From: Syntrophaceae bacterium UBA6109
GTDB taxonomy: Bacteria; Desulfobacterota; Syntrophia; Syntrophales; UBA6109
NCBI GenBank assembly: GCA_002428445.1
Contig: DIWJ01000098.1
Span: 1-64,000 of the forward strand
Reading direction: 5' to 3'
DNA length: 64,000 bases
A model generated the notes under the pieces. The model was given only the letters and a program-made list of their open reading frames with translations, ran no database searches and was not told the origin of the DNA. The translations under genes were made by a program, and so were the position numbers. Positions 41,296 to 48,938 of the stretch are shown piece by piece; position 1 is the stretch's first letter; each line of letters begins with the position of its first letter.

Positions 41296-43917
41296 GTGAC
41301 GGCAAAGGATGCGGCTGCCGCAATCTGCATGATCGTGCTCCTATCGTCCTTCCCGGTTCAGGGGGCGGAGTGGCGGCATCGGGACATCTGGCTGAAGAAC
41401 GAGCTGGGTGAACGCATCACCCCCGCCCGGAACGCGGCGGACGCCTACAGTCCCCGGAAGACCTGCGGGACCTGTCACGGCTACACGACGATCACTTCGG
41501 GATATCATTTTCAGCAGGGCTTCGACGAGATGAATGACGGCCGCGACCCCCGCCGTCCCTGGATCCTTTCCCCGGGCATTTTCGGCAAGGGATGCATCCC
41601 GGGGAGTTCTTCCGGCCGCGTCGCCGGAAAAGCCGCGACCAATCCGGGGGAAGACGAACTGTCCACCTTCGACTGGATTGGTGCCGGCGGGAAGTTCGGC
41701 CCCGACGGAAAGTCGATTTCCGCCGCCTGCGGATGGACCCATCCCGGGGGCGGGCCTCTCGAATACGGAAGGAAGGACGGCGGAACGGCCGATTTTTCCA
41801 GATCGCTGATCGAAGGCGAGAGCCGGAACCGCGCCCCCCGCGACGGCGATTACAGTTCACGCTTCACACCCGATGGACGCAGCCACTTCCGGGAAAGCGG
41901 CGTCGTGGAGGGAGATTGTCTGCTTTGCCACCTGCCCGGCTACAACATGGACCGGAGAAATGCGGAACTCGGCCGGAGAAACTACCGCTGGGCCGCCGCG
42001 GCCGGAGCGGGGATGGGGGAGGTCCGGGGCGCAATTTTCTCCTATGCCGATCCCCAGGCCGGCCGTGATTCAGACGCTTTCTCGGTGGGAACGTGGAATT
42101 TCTCGCGGGCTCCCGTCGTCTATCACTCCTGGAAGGACAAGAGGCTCTTCACGAAGGAGGGTAAATTCCAAGGACGGCTGATCAGCAAACAGGTTGGCGC
42201 ATCCAGCTGCCTCCAGTGTCACCGGGACATGGATGCCCGCAAGACGGGCACCATTTACGCGGCTCCCTATGACGTCCACATCGCCGCCGGACTGCAGTGC
42301 ACGGATTGCCATCCCCTGGCGGGCAATACGAAGGCGCAGCGCCTCCGGCACCAGATCGCCAAGGGCTGGTCGCCGCAGGGGACCGCAAGGGACCGCCTCG
42401 ACGGCGCCGGCATGAAGACCTGCGCAAAATGCCACCTCGAAGGCCAATATCGGCCGACGCGCCCCGGAATGCCCAAGGAAGCGCGGAATCCCTCCAAGAC
42501 GCATCGGGAGAAGTTCCCGCGGGCATCTTTTCATTTTTCCCTGCTGCATTGCGCGGCCTGCCATTCCACCGGACAGCCCGGCAGGGCCGTCTATCTCGAA
42601 GATGCCGCTTCCGGAGAGCCGATCCTGTACACGGCGGACAAACTGGAGCGAACGGGCCTGATGGACGACTGGACCACCCCCGCCGCCGCGCCCTGGCAGC
42701 CCTGGATGACGCGCGCCGAGCGCGCCCCCGGCAGGGGGGAATCCTATGTCCCTTGCGTGACAAGGGCGTCCCAATGGTTCGGGGAAAGGTTGCCGGGAGG
42801 CGGGGTCCGGCCCATCGGCCTCGCATCGGTACGCAAAGCCTTCCGGGCGGTGAAGGGCCTGTCGGCCGCGGACGTGCAGAACGTCGAGGGAGAAAAGGTG
42901 CGGACGCCGACCGTCGCAACCGAAGAAGATATGCGATCGATGATCGGAGCCCTGACGCGTCTCGGCTTTACTGACGTCGTGTTCGTGGCCGACCGCGTCT
43001 ACGGTCTCGACGGGGACAAGGTCGTCCCCTTCCCCGCGCCGCCGGATGCACCCTCCTACTCCTTCCCGGCCTACGAAAAGACGGTCCAGTGGTTCGGAGA
43101 AAAGCAGGAAAACGGCGAGATCCGGCCGATCAGCACCCAGTATGTCCTTCAGTCCTTCCGGGCACTGGAGGGAATCACCGTGACGGAGAAAAAAGGCTCG
43201 GGTGGAAAACTCGAGGCCGCGCCCGACGTCGCAACGGGAAGGGACATCCGTCTCGCCGTCCGCGCCCTGACGGAGATGGGGTTTCAGAACGTGGTTTTCG
43301 TCGCCGGCCGGGTCTATGAAGTGCGCAAAGACAAGCTGGCCTCCTCCGAGATTCCCCGCGGTCTGCGTCCGCCGGGCGCCGGTCCCGGCGCGGCAAAATG
43401 GTTCGGAGAAAGGCAGAAGGACGGATCGATCCGGCCGATCGCCGCGGCGCCTGTGCGCAGCGCCCTGAACAGCCTCACCGGCCTGTCGCTGATCGAGATC
43501 CGCAATGAGAGGGGTCACCGCGCGATGGCGCCGACGGTCGCCACCGAGAAGGACATCCTTTCCATGATCCGGTCACTTTCGGAAGGGGGATTCAAGAACG
43601 TCGTCCTCGTCGGCAGGCGCCTGTACGAAGTGCGCGCGGGGAAACTGCTCTCCAGCGAAATCGTGAGTCCGGACGAAAGGCCCTCTTTCGCCGTCTACCA
43701 TAACGTCGCACCCCTTGAAAAGAAGAAGACCTACGGGGCCAGGGGCGGTCCCGACGGATGTCTGGACTGCCACAGCGAGAACTCGCCCTTCTTCACGAAG
43801 ATGAAAATCGTCAACCCGGGCCGTTTTCTCAGGGAGAACTATCCCGTACCGAAGGAGCCGAACGCGGAGCCGCAGATGTACGGCTGGGGCATCCGCAGTG
43901 TGCCCGCACACGAATAA
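41296..43917 (+). CDS. Heptaheme c-type cytochrome with three copies of an unrecognised ~104-residue repeat
   Basis: From the GTG at 41296 (AGGAAAGGGA site) the product has 873 residues with a signal peptide (AAAAICMIVLLSSFPVQGAEW). An earlier in-frame ATG at 41167 would put a long polar segment before the signal, so I reject it. CxxCH motifs: CGTCH (57), CLLCH (208), CLQCH, CTDCH, CAKCH, CAACH and, after a long gap, CLDCH (822). The gap holds three tandem repeats whose Trp in WFGE falls at residues 494, 599 and 702; each ends in (F/L)xNVVxVxxRxYEVR-like sequence. The repeats lack haem motifs, and I do not recognise them. It is likely a periplasmic or surface electron carrier with an added binding region. 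Confidence 0.88.
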   Translation: MTAKDAAAAICMIVLLSSFPVQGAEWRHRDIWLKNELGERITPARNAADAYSPRKTCGTCHGYTTITSGYHFQQGFDEMNDGRDPRRPWILSPGIFGKGCIPGSSSGRVAGKAATNPGEDELSTFDWIGAGGKFGPDGKSISAACGWTHPGGGPLEYGRKDGGTADFSRSLIEGESRNRAPRDGDYSSRFTPDGRSHFRESGVVEGDCLLCHLPGYNMDRRNAELGRRNYRWAAAAGAGMGEVRGAIFSYADPQAGRDSDAFSVGTWNFSRAPVVYHSWKDKRLFTKEGKFQGRLISKQVGASSCLQCHRDMDARKTGTIYAAPYDVHIAAGLQCTDCHPLAGNTKAQRLRHQIAKGWSPQGTARDRLDGAGMKTCAKCHLEGQYRPTRPGMPKEARNPSKTHREKFPRASFHFSLLHCAACHSTGQPGRAVYLEDAASGEPILYTADKLERTGLMDDWTTPAAAPWQPWMTRAERAPGRGESYVPCVTRASQWFGERLPGGGVRPIGLASVRKAFRAVKGLSAADVQNVEGEKVRTPTVATEEDMRSMIGALTRLGFTDVVFVADRVYGLDGDKVVPFPAPPDAPSYSFPAYEKTVQWFGEKQENGEIRPISTQYVLQSFRALEGITVTEKKGSGGKLEAAPDVATGRDIRLAVRALTEMGFQNVVFVAGRVYEVRKDKLASSEIPRGLRPPGAGPGAAKWFGERQKDGSIRPIAAAPVRSALNSLTGLSLIEIRNERGHRAMAPTVATEKDILSMIRSLSEGGFKNVVLVGRRLYEVRAGKLLSSEIVSPDERPSFAVYHNVAPLEKKKTYGARGGPDGCLDCHSENSPFFTKMKIVNPGRFLRENYPVPKEPNAEPQMYGWGIRSVPAHE

Positions 43918-43933
43918 CGGGGGATTGGGATCC

Positions 43934-44689
43934 ATGCGCCGCATTTCTCAACAGGGGATTTTCTGGATCGCCGTTCTGTTCCTGCCGTTCCTCTGCCCGG
44001 CATATGCCGCGGACACGGGAGCGAAAAAGATCCCGCCGCAGGAGCTTGCGCGCATGCTGGCGGAGGGCAAACAGCCGCTGCTGATCAACAACATGGGCCT
44101 GATCGAATGCCTCGACCACAGCATCGCCGGATCGGTCTGCATTCCCGTCGAGGAGTTTGAAAAGAGGATCGGCGAGCTCCCCCCCGAAAAAGACCTGCTG
44201 ATGGTCTTTTACTGCGAAAGCGACATCTCGCAGAAGAGCTGCGAGGCGTCGGATGTCGCCGTCCGCCGCGGCTATAAGGCGGTTCATGTCCTGGACGGGG
44301 GACTGCCGGCATGGAAGAGGGCCGGTTATGCGACGATCGCCCGGGAGCGGATCCCACGCCGGGCGATCGCGTCGGTCAAACCGCGGGCCCTGAAGAAGAA
44401 ACTGGCGGAAAAAGCGGACCTCATGCTCGTCGATATCCGCTCCGAAAACATCTTCCGGCAGGGACATATCGACGGCGCCGTCAATCTGCCCGTGTACCAA
44501 CTGCACAAGCGCTGGCGGGAACTGCCCCTCGGGCGTCCGCTGATCCTTGTGGACAACCGGGGGTTCCGTTCCCTTCTGGCCGCGAGCTATCTCGCCGCCA
44601 GGGGATACACCGTTGAACCTCTCTTCGGGGGCATGACCGCATGGGAGACCATGCTGGATCGGGAAAAGAACAGCACGAAAAGGAAATAG
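43934..44689 (+). CDS. Periplasmic two-domain rhodanese, active site in the N-terminal domain
   Basis: From the ATG at 43934 the product has 251 residues with a signal peptide (GIFWIAVLFLPFLCPAYAA). Two rhodanese domains are visible. The first has MVFYCESDISQKSCEAS with the active-site Cys and HVLDGGLPAWKRAGY. The second has LMLVDIRSENIFRQGHIDGAVN but LILVDNRGFRS in place of the Cys loop. This is the reverse of the rhodanese at 40271-41164, where only the second domain has the Cys. It sits between two cytochrome genes; its stop is one base from the next start. Confidence 0.9.
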   Translation: MRRISQQGIFWIAVLFLPFLCPAYAADTGAKKIPPQELARMLAEGKQPLLINNMGLIECLDHSIAGSVCIPVEEFEKRIGELPPEKDLLMVFYCESDISQKSCEASDVAVRRGYKAVHVLDGGLPAWKRAGYATIARERIPRRAIASVKPRALKKKLAEKADLMLVDIRSENIFRQGHIDGAVNLPVYQLHKRWRELPLGRPLILVDNRGFRSLLAASYLAARGYTVEPLFGGMTAWETMLDREKNSTKRK

Positions 44690-44690
44690 G

Positions 44691-46565
44691 ATGCGGCAGA
44701 CGGTGCACCGGAACATTTCAACGATGTTGGTTCTCGCGGCAATTTCCGCGGCTGTCCTGGGGTCCGCCTGGATCACGGAGCGGACCGCCTGGGGTGCCGC
44801 CCTGGACTGTCTGTCCTGCCACGACGACTACCTCTACCGCGCGGAGTTTCGCAAATCCACCCACGGCGACAACAGCTGCACAAGCTGCCATACGGGAATC
44901 ACCGATGAGGAACGCCACAGCTCGGGAGAGGAAAAACCGGCGCCCGTGAACTGCGGCAGCTGCCACGAGGAAATCGCCAGGGAATACCGCCAGAATTTTC
45001 ACTATATCCAGCTCGATTTTCGCTGCAACGACTGCCATCGCGATATCCATTCCTTCCGTGCCAAGGCAGCGAATACAAAGAAGCGGGCCATCATCGAAGA
45101 GTGCACCGAGTGCCATGCCAACGAGGAGTACGTCGCGTCGGGCCATGCAGAAGCGGTTCTCAAGGGGAATCAGGACGCCGCAACCTGTGCCGACTGCCAC
45201 GGTCTGCACAGTACGCAGGTCTTTCATACCTCCCTGGAAAAATACCCGGAAGAGGCCCGGGAGTTCTACAGCCGGAACTGCAAGCACTGCCACGCCGACC
45301 CGGGCCTGACAAAACGGAACGGTCTCAACCCCCGGATCGTCGCCTATTACGAGCAGACCTATCACGGCAAGGTCCAGGGCATCGGATATCCGGCCAAGGT
45401 CGCCGGCTGCGCCGATTGCCATACGTCCCACAACATCCTTCCGAAGGAGGATCCGCGGTCGAGCGTCCATCCGAGCCGCCTGGTGGAAAACTGCGGACGG
45501 TGCCACTCCGGATTCCACCCGCGCTTCGTCGATTACAAGGCCCACCCCGACTACCACGACCGGAAACAGTATCCTTCCCTGTTCTGGACCTTCGTCGCCA
45601 TGTCCGGTCTTCTGGCAGGAACCCTCTGTTTCTTCTGGCTGCACACCGTCCTGTGGTGGCGCAAGACCTACTGGGAAAAACACCGCATGGAAGAGGCGGG
45701 CATCCTGCCTCAGGCCCTCCTGGCCAAGGGCGAGGGGCTTCAGCAGATTCAGCGATTCTCTCCCAGGGAACGGGTCATGCACGTTCTTCTGATCCTGTCG
45801 TTCTTCACGCTCGTCATGACGGGATTCCCCCTGAAGTACCATGACGCCGCCTGGTCCAGGGTTCTCATCAACTTCTGGGGAGGCGCGCATCAGGCCGGAC
45901 TTCTCCACCGGGGGGCGGCCCTGCTTCTCATCGCCATCGTCGCCTACGTCGCCTGGATGTCCCTCCGTTTCCTCTTCCCGAAAGGCCAGGGACGCCGCGG
46001 ATTCCTGGGACGTCTTTTCGGACCCGATTCCCTCGTCCCCAACTGGAAGGACTGGGAGGACATGAAGGGAATGGCGCTGTGGTTCTTCGACCGCGGAGAA
46101 ATGCCGAAATTTGACCGATGGACCTACTGGGAGAAGTTCGATTTCTGGGCCGTCTTCTGGGGGATGTTCGCCATCGGCGGCTCGGGCATCCTGCTGTGGG
46201 TGCCGGAGTGGTCGTCCTACCTGCTTCCCGGCTGGGTTCTCAACGTGGCATCCCTCGTGCATTCCGAGGAGGCCCTGCTGGCGGCGCTTTTCATCTTCAC
46301 GGTGCACTTCTTCAACACCCACTTCATTCCGAACAAGTTTCCCATGGACCGGATCATCTTCACCGGCACCTATACGCTGGAGGACCTGAAGGAACAGCGG
46401 CCCCTCGAGTACGACCGCATCAAGGACGGCACCCGCCTCGAATCCATGAAGCGGCCCTATCCGGGCATTCCCCTGAAGCTTCTCGGAGCGACGTTCGGAC
46501 TCGCAAGCCTGCTCCTCGGGCTTATCCTGCTGGGCCATATCCTCTGGTCCCTGTTCTTCTTCTGA
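44691..46565 (+). CDS. Nine-haem cytochrome c fused to a membrane cytochrome b-type module
   Basis: The 624-residue protein has a signal peptide and then nine CxxCH motifs in residues about 35-270 (CLSCH, CTSCH, CGSCH, CNDCH, CTECH, CADCH, CKHCH, CADCH, CGRCH). The C-terminal half has about six hydrophobic segments with spaced His residues (ERVMHVLLILSFFTLVMTG, GLLHRGAALLLIAIV, ASLVHSEEALLAALFIFTVH), like di-haem cytochrome b561/NiFe-hydrogenase b subunits. A c9-plus-b composition recalls Geobacter CbcL, with the parts in a different order. It probably moves electrons from the quinone pool to the periplasmic cytochromes encoded upstream. Its start is one base past the preceding stop. Confidence 0.9.
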   Translation: MRQTVHRNISTMLVLAAISAAVLGSAWITERTAWGAALDCLSCHDDYLYRAEFRKSTHGDNSCTSCHTGITDEERHSSGEEKPAPVNCGSCHEEIAREYRQNFHYIQLDFRCNDCHRDIHSFRAKAANTKKRAIIEECTECHANEEYVASGHAEAVLKGNQDAATCADCHGLHSTQVFHTSLEKYPEEAREFYSRNCKHCHADPGLTKRNGLNPRIVAYYEQTYHGKVQGIGYPAKVAGCADCHTSHNILPKEDPRSSVHPSRLVENCGRCHSGFHPRFVDYKAHPDYHDRKQYPSLFWTFVAMSGLLAGTLCFFWLHTVLWWRKTYWEKHRMEEAGILPQALLAKGEGLQQIQRFSPRERVMHVLLILSFFTLVMTGFPLKYHDAAWSRVLINFWGGAHQAGLLHRGAALLLIAIVAYVAWMSLRFLFPKGQGRRGFLGRLFGPDSLVPNWKDWEDMKGMALWFFDRGEMPKFDRWTYWEKFDFWAVFWGMFAIGGSGILLWVPEWSSYLLPGWVLNVASLVHSEEALLAALFIFTVHFFNTHFIPNKFPMDRIIFTGTYTLEDLKEQRPLEYDRIKDGTRLESMKRPYPGIPLKLLGATFGLASLLLGLILLGHILWSLFFF

Positions 46566-46574
46566 GGGGTGCCG

Positions 46575-47969
46575 ATGCCTGAAAAGGACCCGCCAAACGC
46601 GAAAAGGCCCAATCCCCTGTGGGCATTCTTTTCTTCCGTCCGGCTTACCGTCGTCCTTCTGGCATTGATCGTCCTTCTGGCCGTACTCGGAACGGTGATC
46701 CCCCAGCGGGACGCCATGATGGAGGGCGCCGCCCGGCACGCCCATACCGGATGGGCCGCCGCGATGGACGCGCTGCGCCTCTCCGATATCTTCCATTCGG
46801 TCTGGCTCCACATCCTGCTGGGGCTCCTGTCCCTGAATCTCGTGATCTGCTCGTTGAACCGCCTCCCGGCAAGCCTGCGGGCGTTCCGCGGGCACGGTTT
46901 TGCCGATCCCTCGCCGCCGGACGGCCGCCCCCCCGACCTCACTCTTTCGACCGAAGACCCGACGGACGAGGCCTTGAAGAAACTGGAAACCCTGCTGAAG
47001 AAGACCTACCGAATCGCGGCACGGAGGAACGCAGCAGGCATGGACCTCCTCTATGCCGATCGGGGCCGCTATTCACGCTTCGGCGTCTACGTGATCCATC
47101 TGGGCGTCCTCGTCATCATCGCCGGCGCTTTGGCGGGTTCCCTCTTCGGCTTCAAAGCCTATGTCAACCTCGCGGAAGGAGAGTCCTCGGATGTTGTGTA
47201 CCTCAAGGGAGGAAAAGAGCAGAGGAAATTCGATTTCAGCGTCCGTTGCGACCGCTTCAGCGTCGCTTTCTATGAAAACGGTGCGCCGAAAGAATACCGC
47301 TCCGACCTGACCTTCATCAAGGGCAACCGCATCGCCCACCAGGGGATCCTGCGGGTGAATTCCCCGATCGTCTTCGAGGGATTCCGCTTCTATCAGGCTA
47401 GCTACGGCATCGCGCCGGGCGGCAGGATCGACCTCGGATTCCGCAGGGGCTCGGGGAAAAGTCAAAACGCGAATCTCGGCGCCGGCGACGTTCTCGATCT
47501 GCCCGATGCCCGCGTCCGGATCGCGCGCATCGTGGAAAACATGATGGAGATGGGGCCGGCCGTGAAGCTCATCGTCGAAACGCAGAAGGGGCAGATCGCC
47601 TTCTGGGTGTTCCAGGAGATCGCCGAGATCGAAAAAGCGAACCCGGGCATCGTGCGGCAGGTGCCGATGTTCAACCCCGGCCTCTTCGCGCCCTATGTCT
47701 TTTCCCTCGATCGCATGGACCGGAGATATTACACGGGGCTGCAGGTCGCCCGTGATCCGGGCGCACCCGTCGTCGCCGCCGGCGCCTTCCTGCTTTTCGC
47801 CGGCCTGATGGTCATCTTCTTCTCCGGCCACAGGCAGATCGAGGTCCGCGTTGAAACGGCCGGCGGCCGCACGCGGATCGGCATCAGCGGCAGGAGCAGC
47901 CGCAGTCCGCGCGGCGTCCGGGCCGATATGCAGCGGATCCTCGACGAATATACGAAAGCGAACCCATGA
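46575..47969 (+). CDS. resB: ResB-like cytochrome c biogenesis protein
   Basis: The product (464 residues from the ATG at 46575, GAGGGG site five bases upstream) has the ResB layout. It has an N-terminal pair of helices (SVRLTVVLLALIVLLAVLGTVIP and LLGLLSLNLVICSLNR), a third helix near residue 175, a large periplasmic domain with GFRFYQASYG and a last helix followed by a basic tail. With CcsA it forms the system II haem exporter and ligation complex that attaches haem to CxxCH motifs. Clustering with three multiheme cytochromes suggests a dedicated maturation pair. Confidence 0.92.
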   Translation: MPEKDPPNAKRPNPLWAFFSSVRLTVVLLALIVLLAVLGTVIPQRDAMMEGAARHAHTGWAAAMDALRLSDIFHSVWLHILLGLLSLNLVICSLNRLPASLRAFRGHGFADPSPPDGRPPDLTLSTEDPTDEALKKLETLLKKTYRIAARRNAAGMDLLYADRGRYSRFGVYVIHLGVLVIIAGALAGSLFGFKAYVNLAEGESSDVVYLKGGKEQRKFDFSVRCDRFSVAFYENGAPKEYRSDLTFIKGNRIAHQGILRVNSPIVFEGFRFYQASYGIAPGGRIDLGFRRGSGKSQNANLGAGDVLDLPDARVRIARIVENMMEMGPAVKLIVETQKGQIAFWVFQEIAEIEKANPGIVRQVPMFNPGLFAPYVFSLDRMDRRYYTGLQVARDPGAPVVAAGAFLLFAGLMVIFFSGHRQIEVRVETAGGRTRIGISGRSSRSPRGVRADMQRILDEYTKANP

Positions 47970-48814
47970 CCTCCACCCTCATCCTGAGCGCGGTAACGTT
48001 TGTCTACTTCGGCGCCTGTCTGCTTTATCTCCTCCGTGTCATCACGAACCGGGAGGCTTGGGGCGCCGCCGCCACCTGGACGCTTCTGGCCGGATTCGCC
48101 GCACAAACGATCGCCCTGGCGCTGCGGTGGATCGATTCCTACCGTCTGGGGATCGGCCATGCCCCCCTGTCGAATTTCTACGAATCCCTCGTCTTCTTCG
48201 CCTGGGCGATGGTCCTTCTCTACCTGCTCACGGAATGGCGGACCCGTTCGCGCAGCGCGGGCATCTTTGTCACCCCGCCGGCCTTGCTCTGCATGGCCTA
48301 CGCGTCGTTTTCGCCGACCGTCAGCAGCAGGATCCAGCCCCTCATCCCGGCTCTCCAGAGCAACTGGCTGATCAGTCACGTCGTCAGTTGCTTCCTCGGT
48401 TACGCGGCCTTCACCATCGCCTTCGCCCTGGCGATCATGTCCCTCCTGAAGCAGCGGGAAGAAGCAAAGGAAGAACTGGAGAAACGATTTCTGCGCCTGC
48501 TTCCCGACAGGGAAAGCATCGACGAGCTCCTCTACCACAACGTGGTCTTCGGTTTCATCCTCCTGACGCTGGGAATCGTCACGGGTTCGGTCTGGGCGCA
48601 CCATGCCTGGGGTTCTTACTGGAGCTGGGACCCGAAGGAAACCTGGTCCCTCGTCACCTGGCTGATTTACGCAGCCCTCCTGCACACCCGCCTCGTCCGG
48701 GGATGGCGGGGCGGAAAGATCGCGGCCCTGTGCATTCTCGGTTTTGCCGCCGTCCTCTTCACCTATTTCGGCGTGAATTACCTCGAAGGCCTCCACAGTT
48801 ATCTGAAGTCGTAA
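47966..48814 (+). CDS. ccsA: CcsA/ResC-type cytochrome c synthase subunit
   Basis: The 282-residue membrane protein has the tryptophan-rich haem-handling motif WGSYWSWDPKETWSLVTW near residue 210 and conserved His residues (HAPLSNFYES, SHVVSC, HHAWGS), with about eight helices. It is the partner of ResB in system II cytochrome c maturation. Its start overlaps the resB stop by four bases. It closes the cytochrome cluster; a small gap with a new promoter follows. Confidence 0.94.
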   Translation: MTSTLILSAVTFVYFGACLLYLLRVITNREAWGAAATWTLLAGFAAQTIALALRWIDSYRLGIGHAPLSNFYESLVFFAWAMVLLYLLTEWRTRSRSAGIFVTPPALLCMAYASFSPTVSSRIQPLIPALQSNWLISHVVSCFLGYAAFTIAFALAIMSLLKQREEAKEELEKRFLRLLPDRESIDELLYHNVVFGFILLTLGIVTGSVWAHHAWGSYWSWDPKETWSLVTWLIYAALLHTRLVRGWRGGKIAALCILGFAAVLFTYFGVNYLEGLHSYLKS

Positions 48815-48835
48815 TCGCATCGGGCGGGCATCCCA

Positions 48836-48864
48836 TTGATTATTGCCGTGAAAACGGCTATAGA
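48836..48864 (+). promoter_or_regulatory. Promoter of the hybrid histidine kinase gene
   Basis: TTGATT (48836-48841) and TATAGA (48859-48864) are separated by 17 bases. The spacer holds an inverted repeat GCCGT-GAAA-ACGGC (48845-48858) that could be a regulator site. The promoter separates the kinase gene from the cytochrome cluster. Confidence 0.45.
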
Positions 48865-48938
48865 GTAACAAACTCGTGCTGTTCGGCCCTGTACCCGGCA
48901 AAAAGTTCTTTCCCCCGGAAAACGAAACGAGGCGTTTT

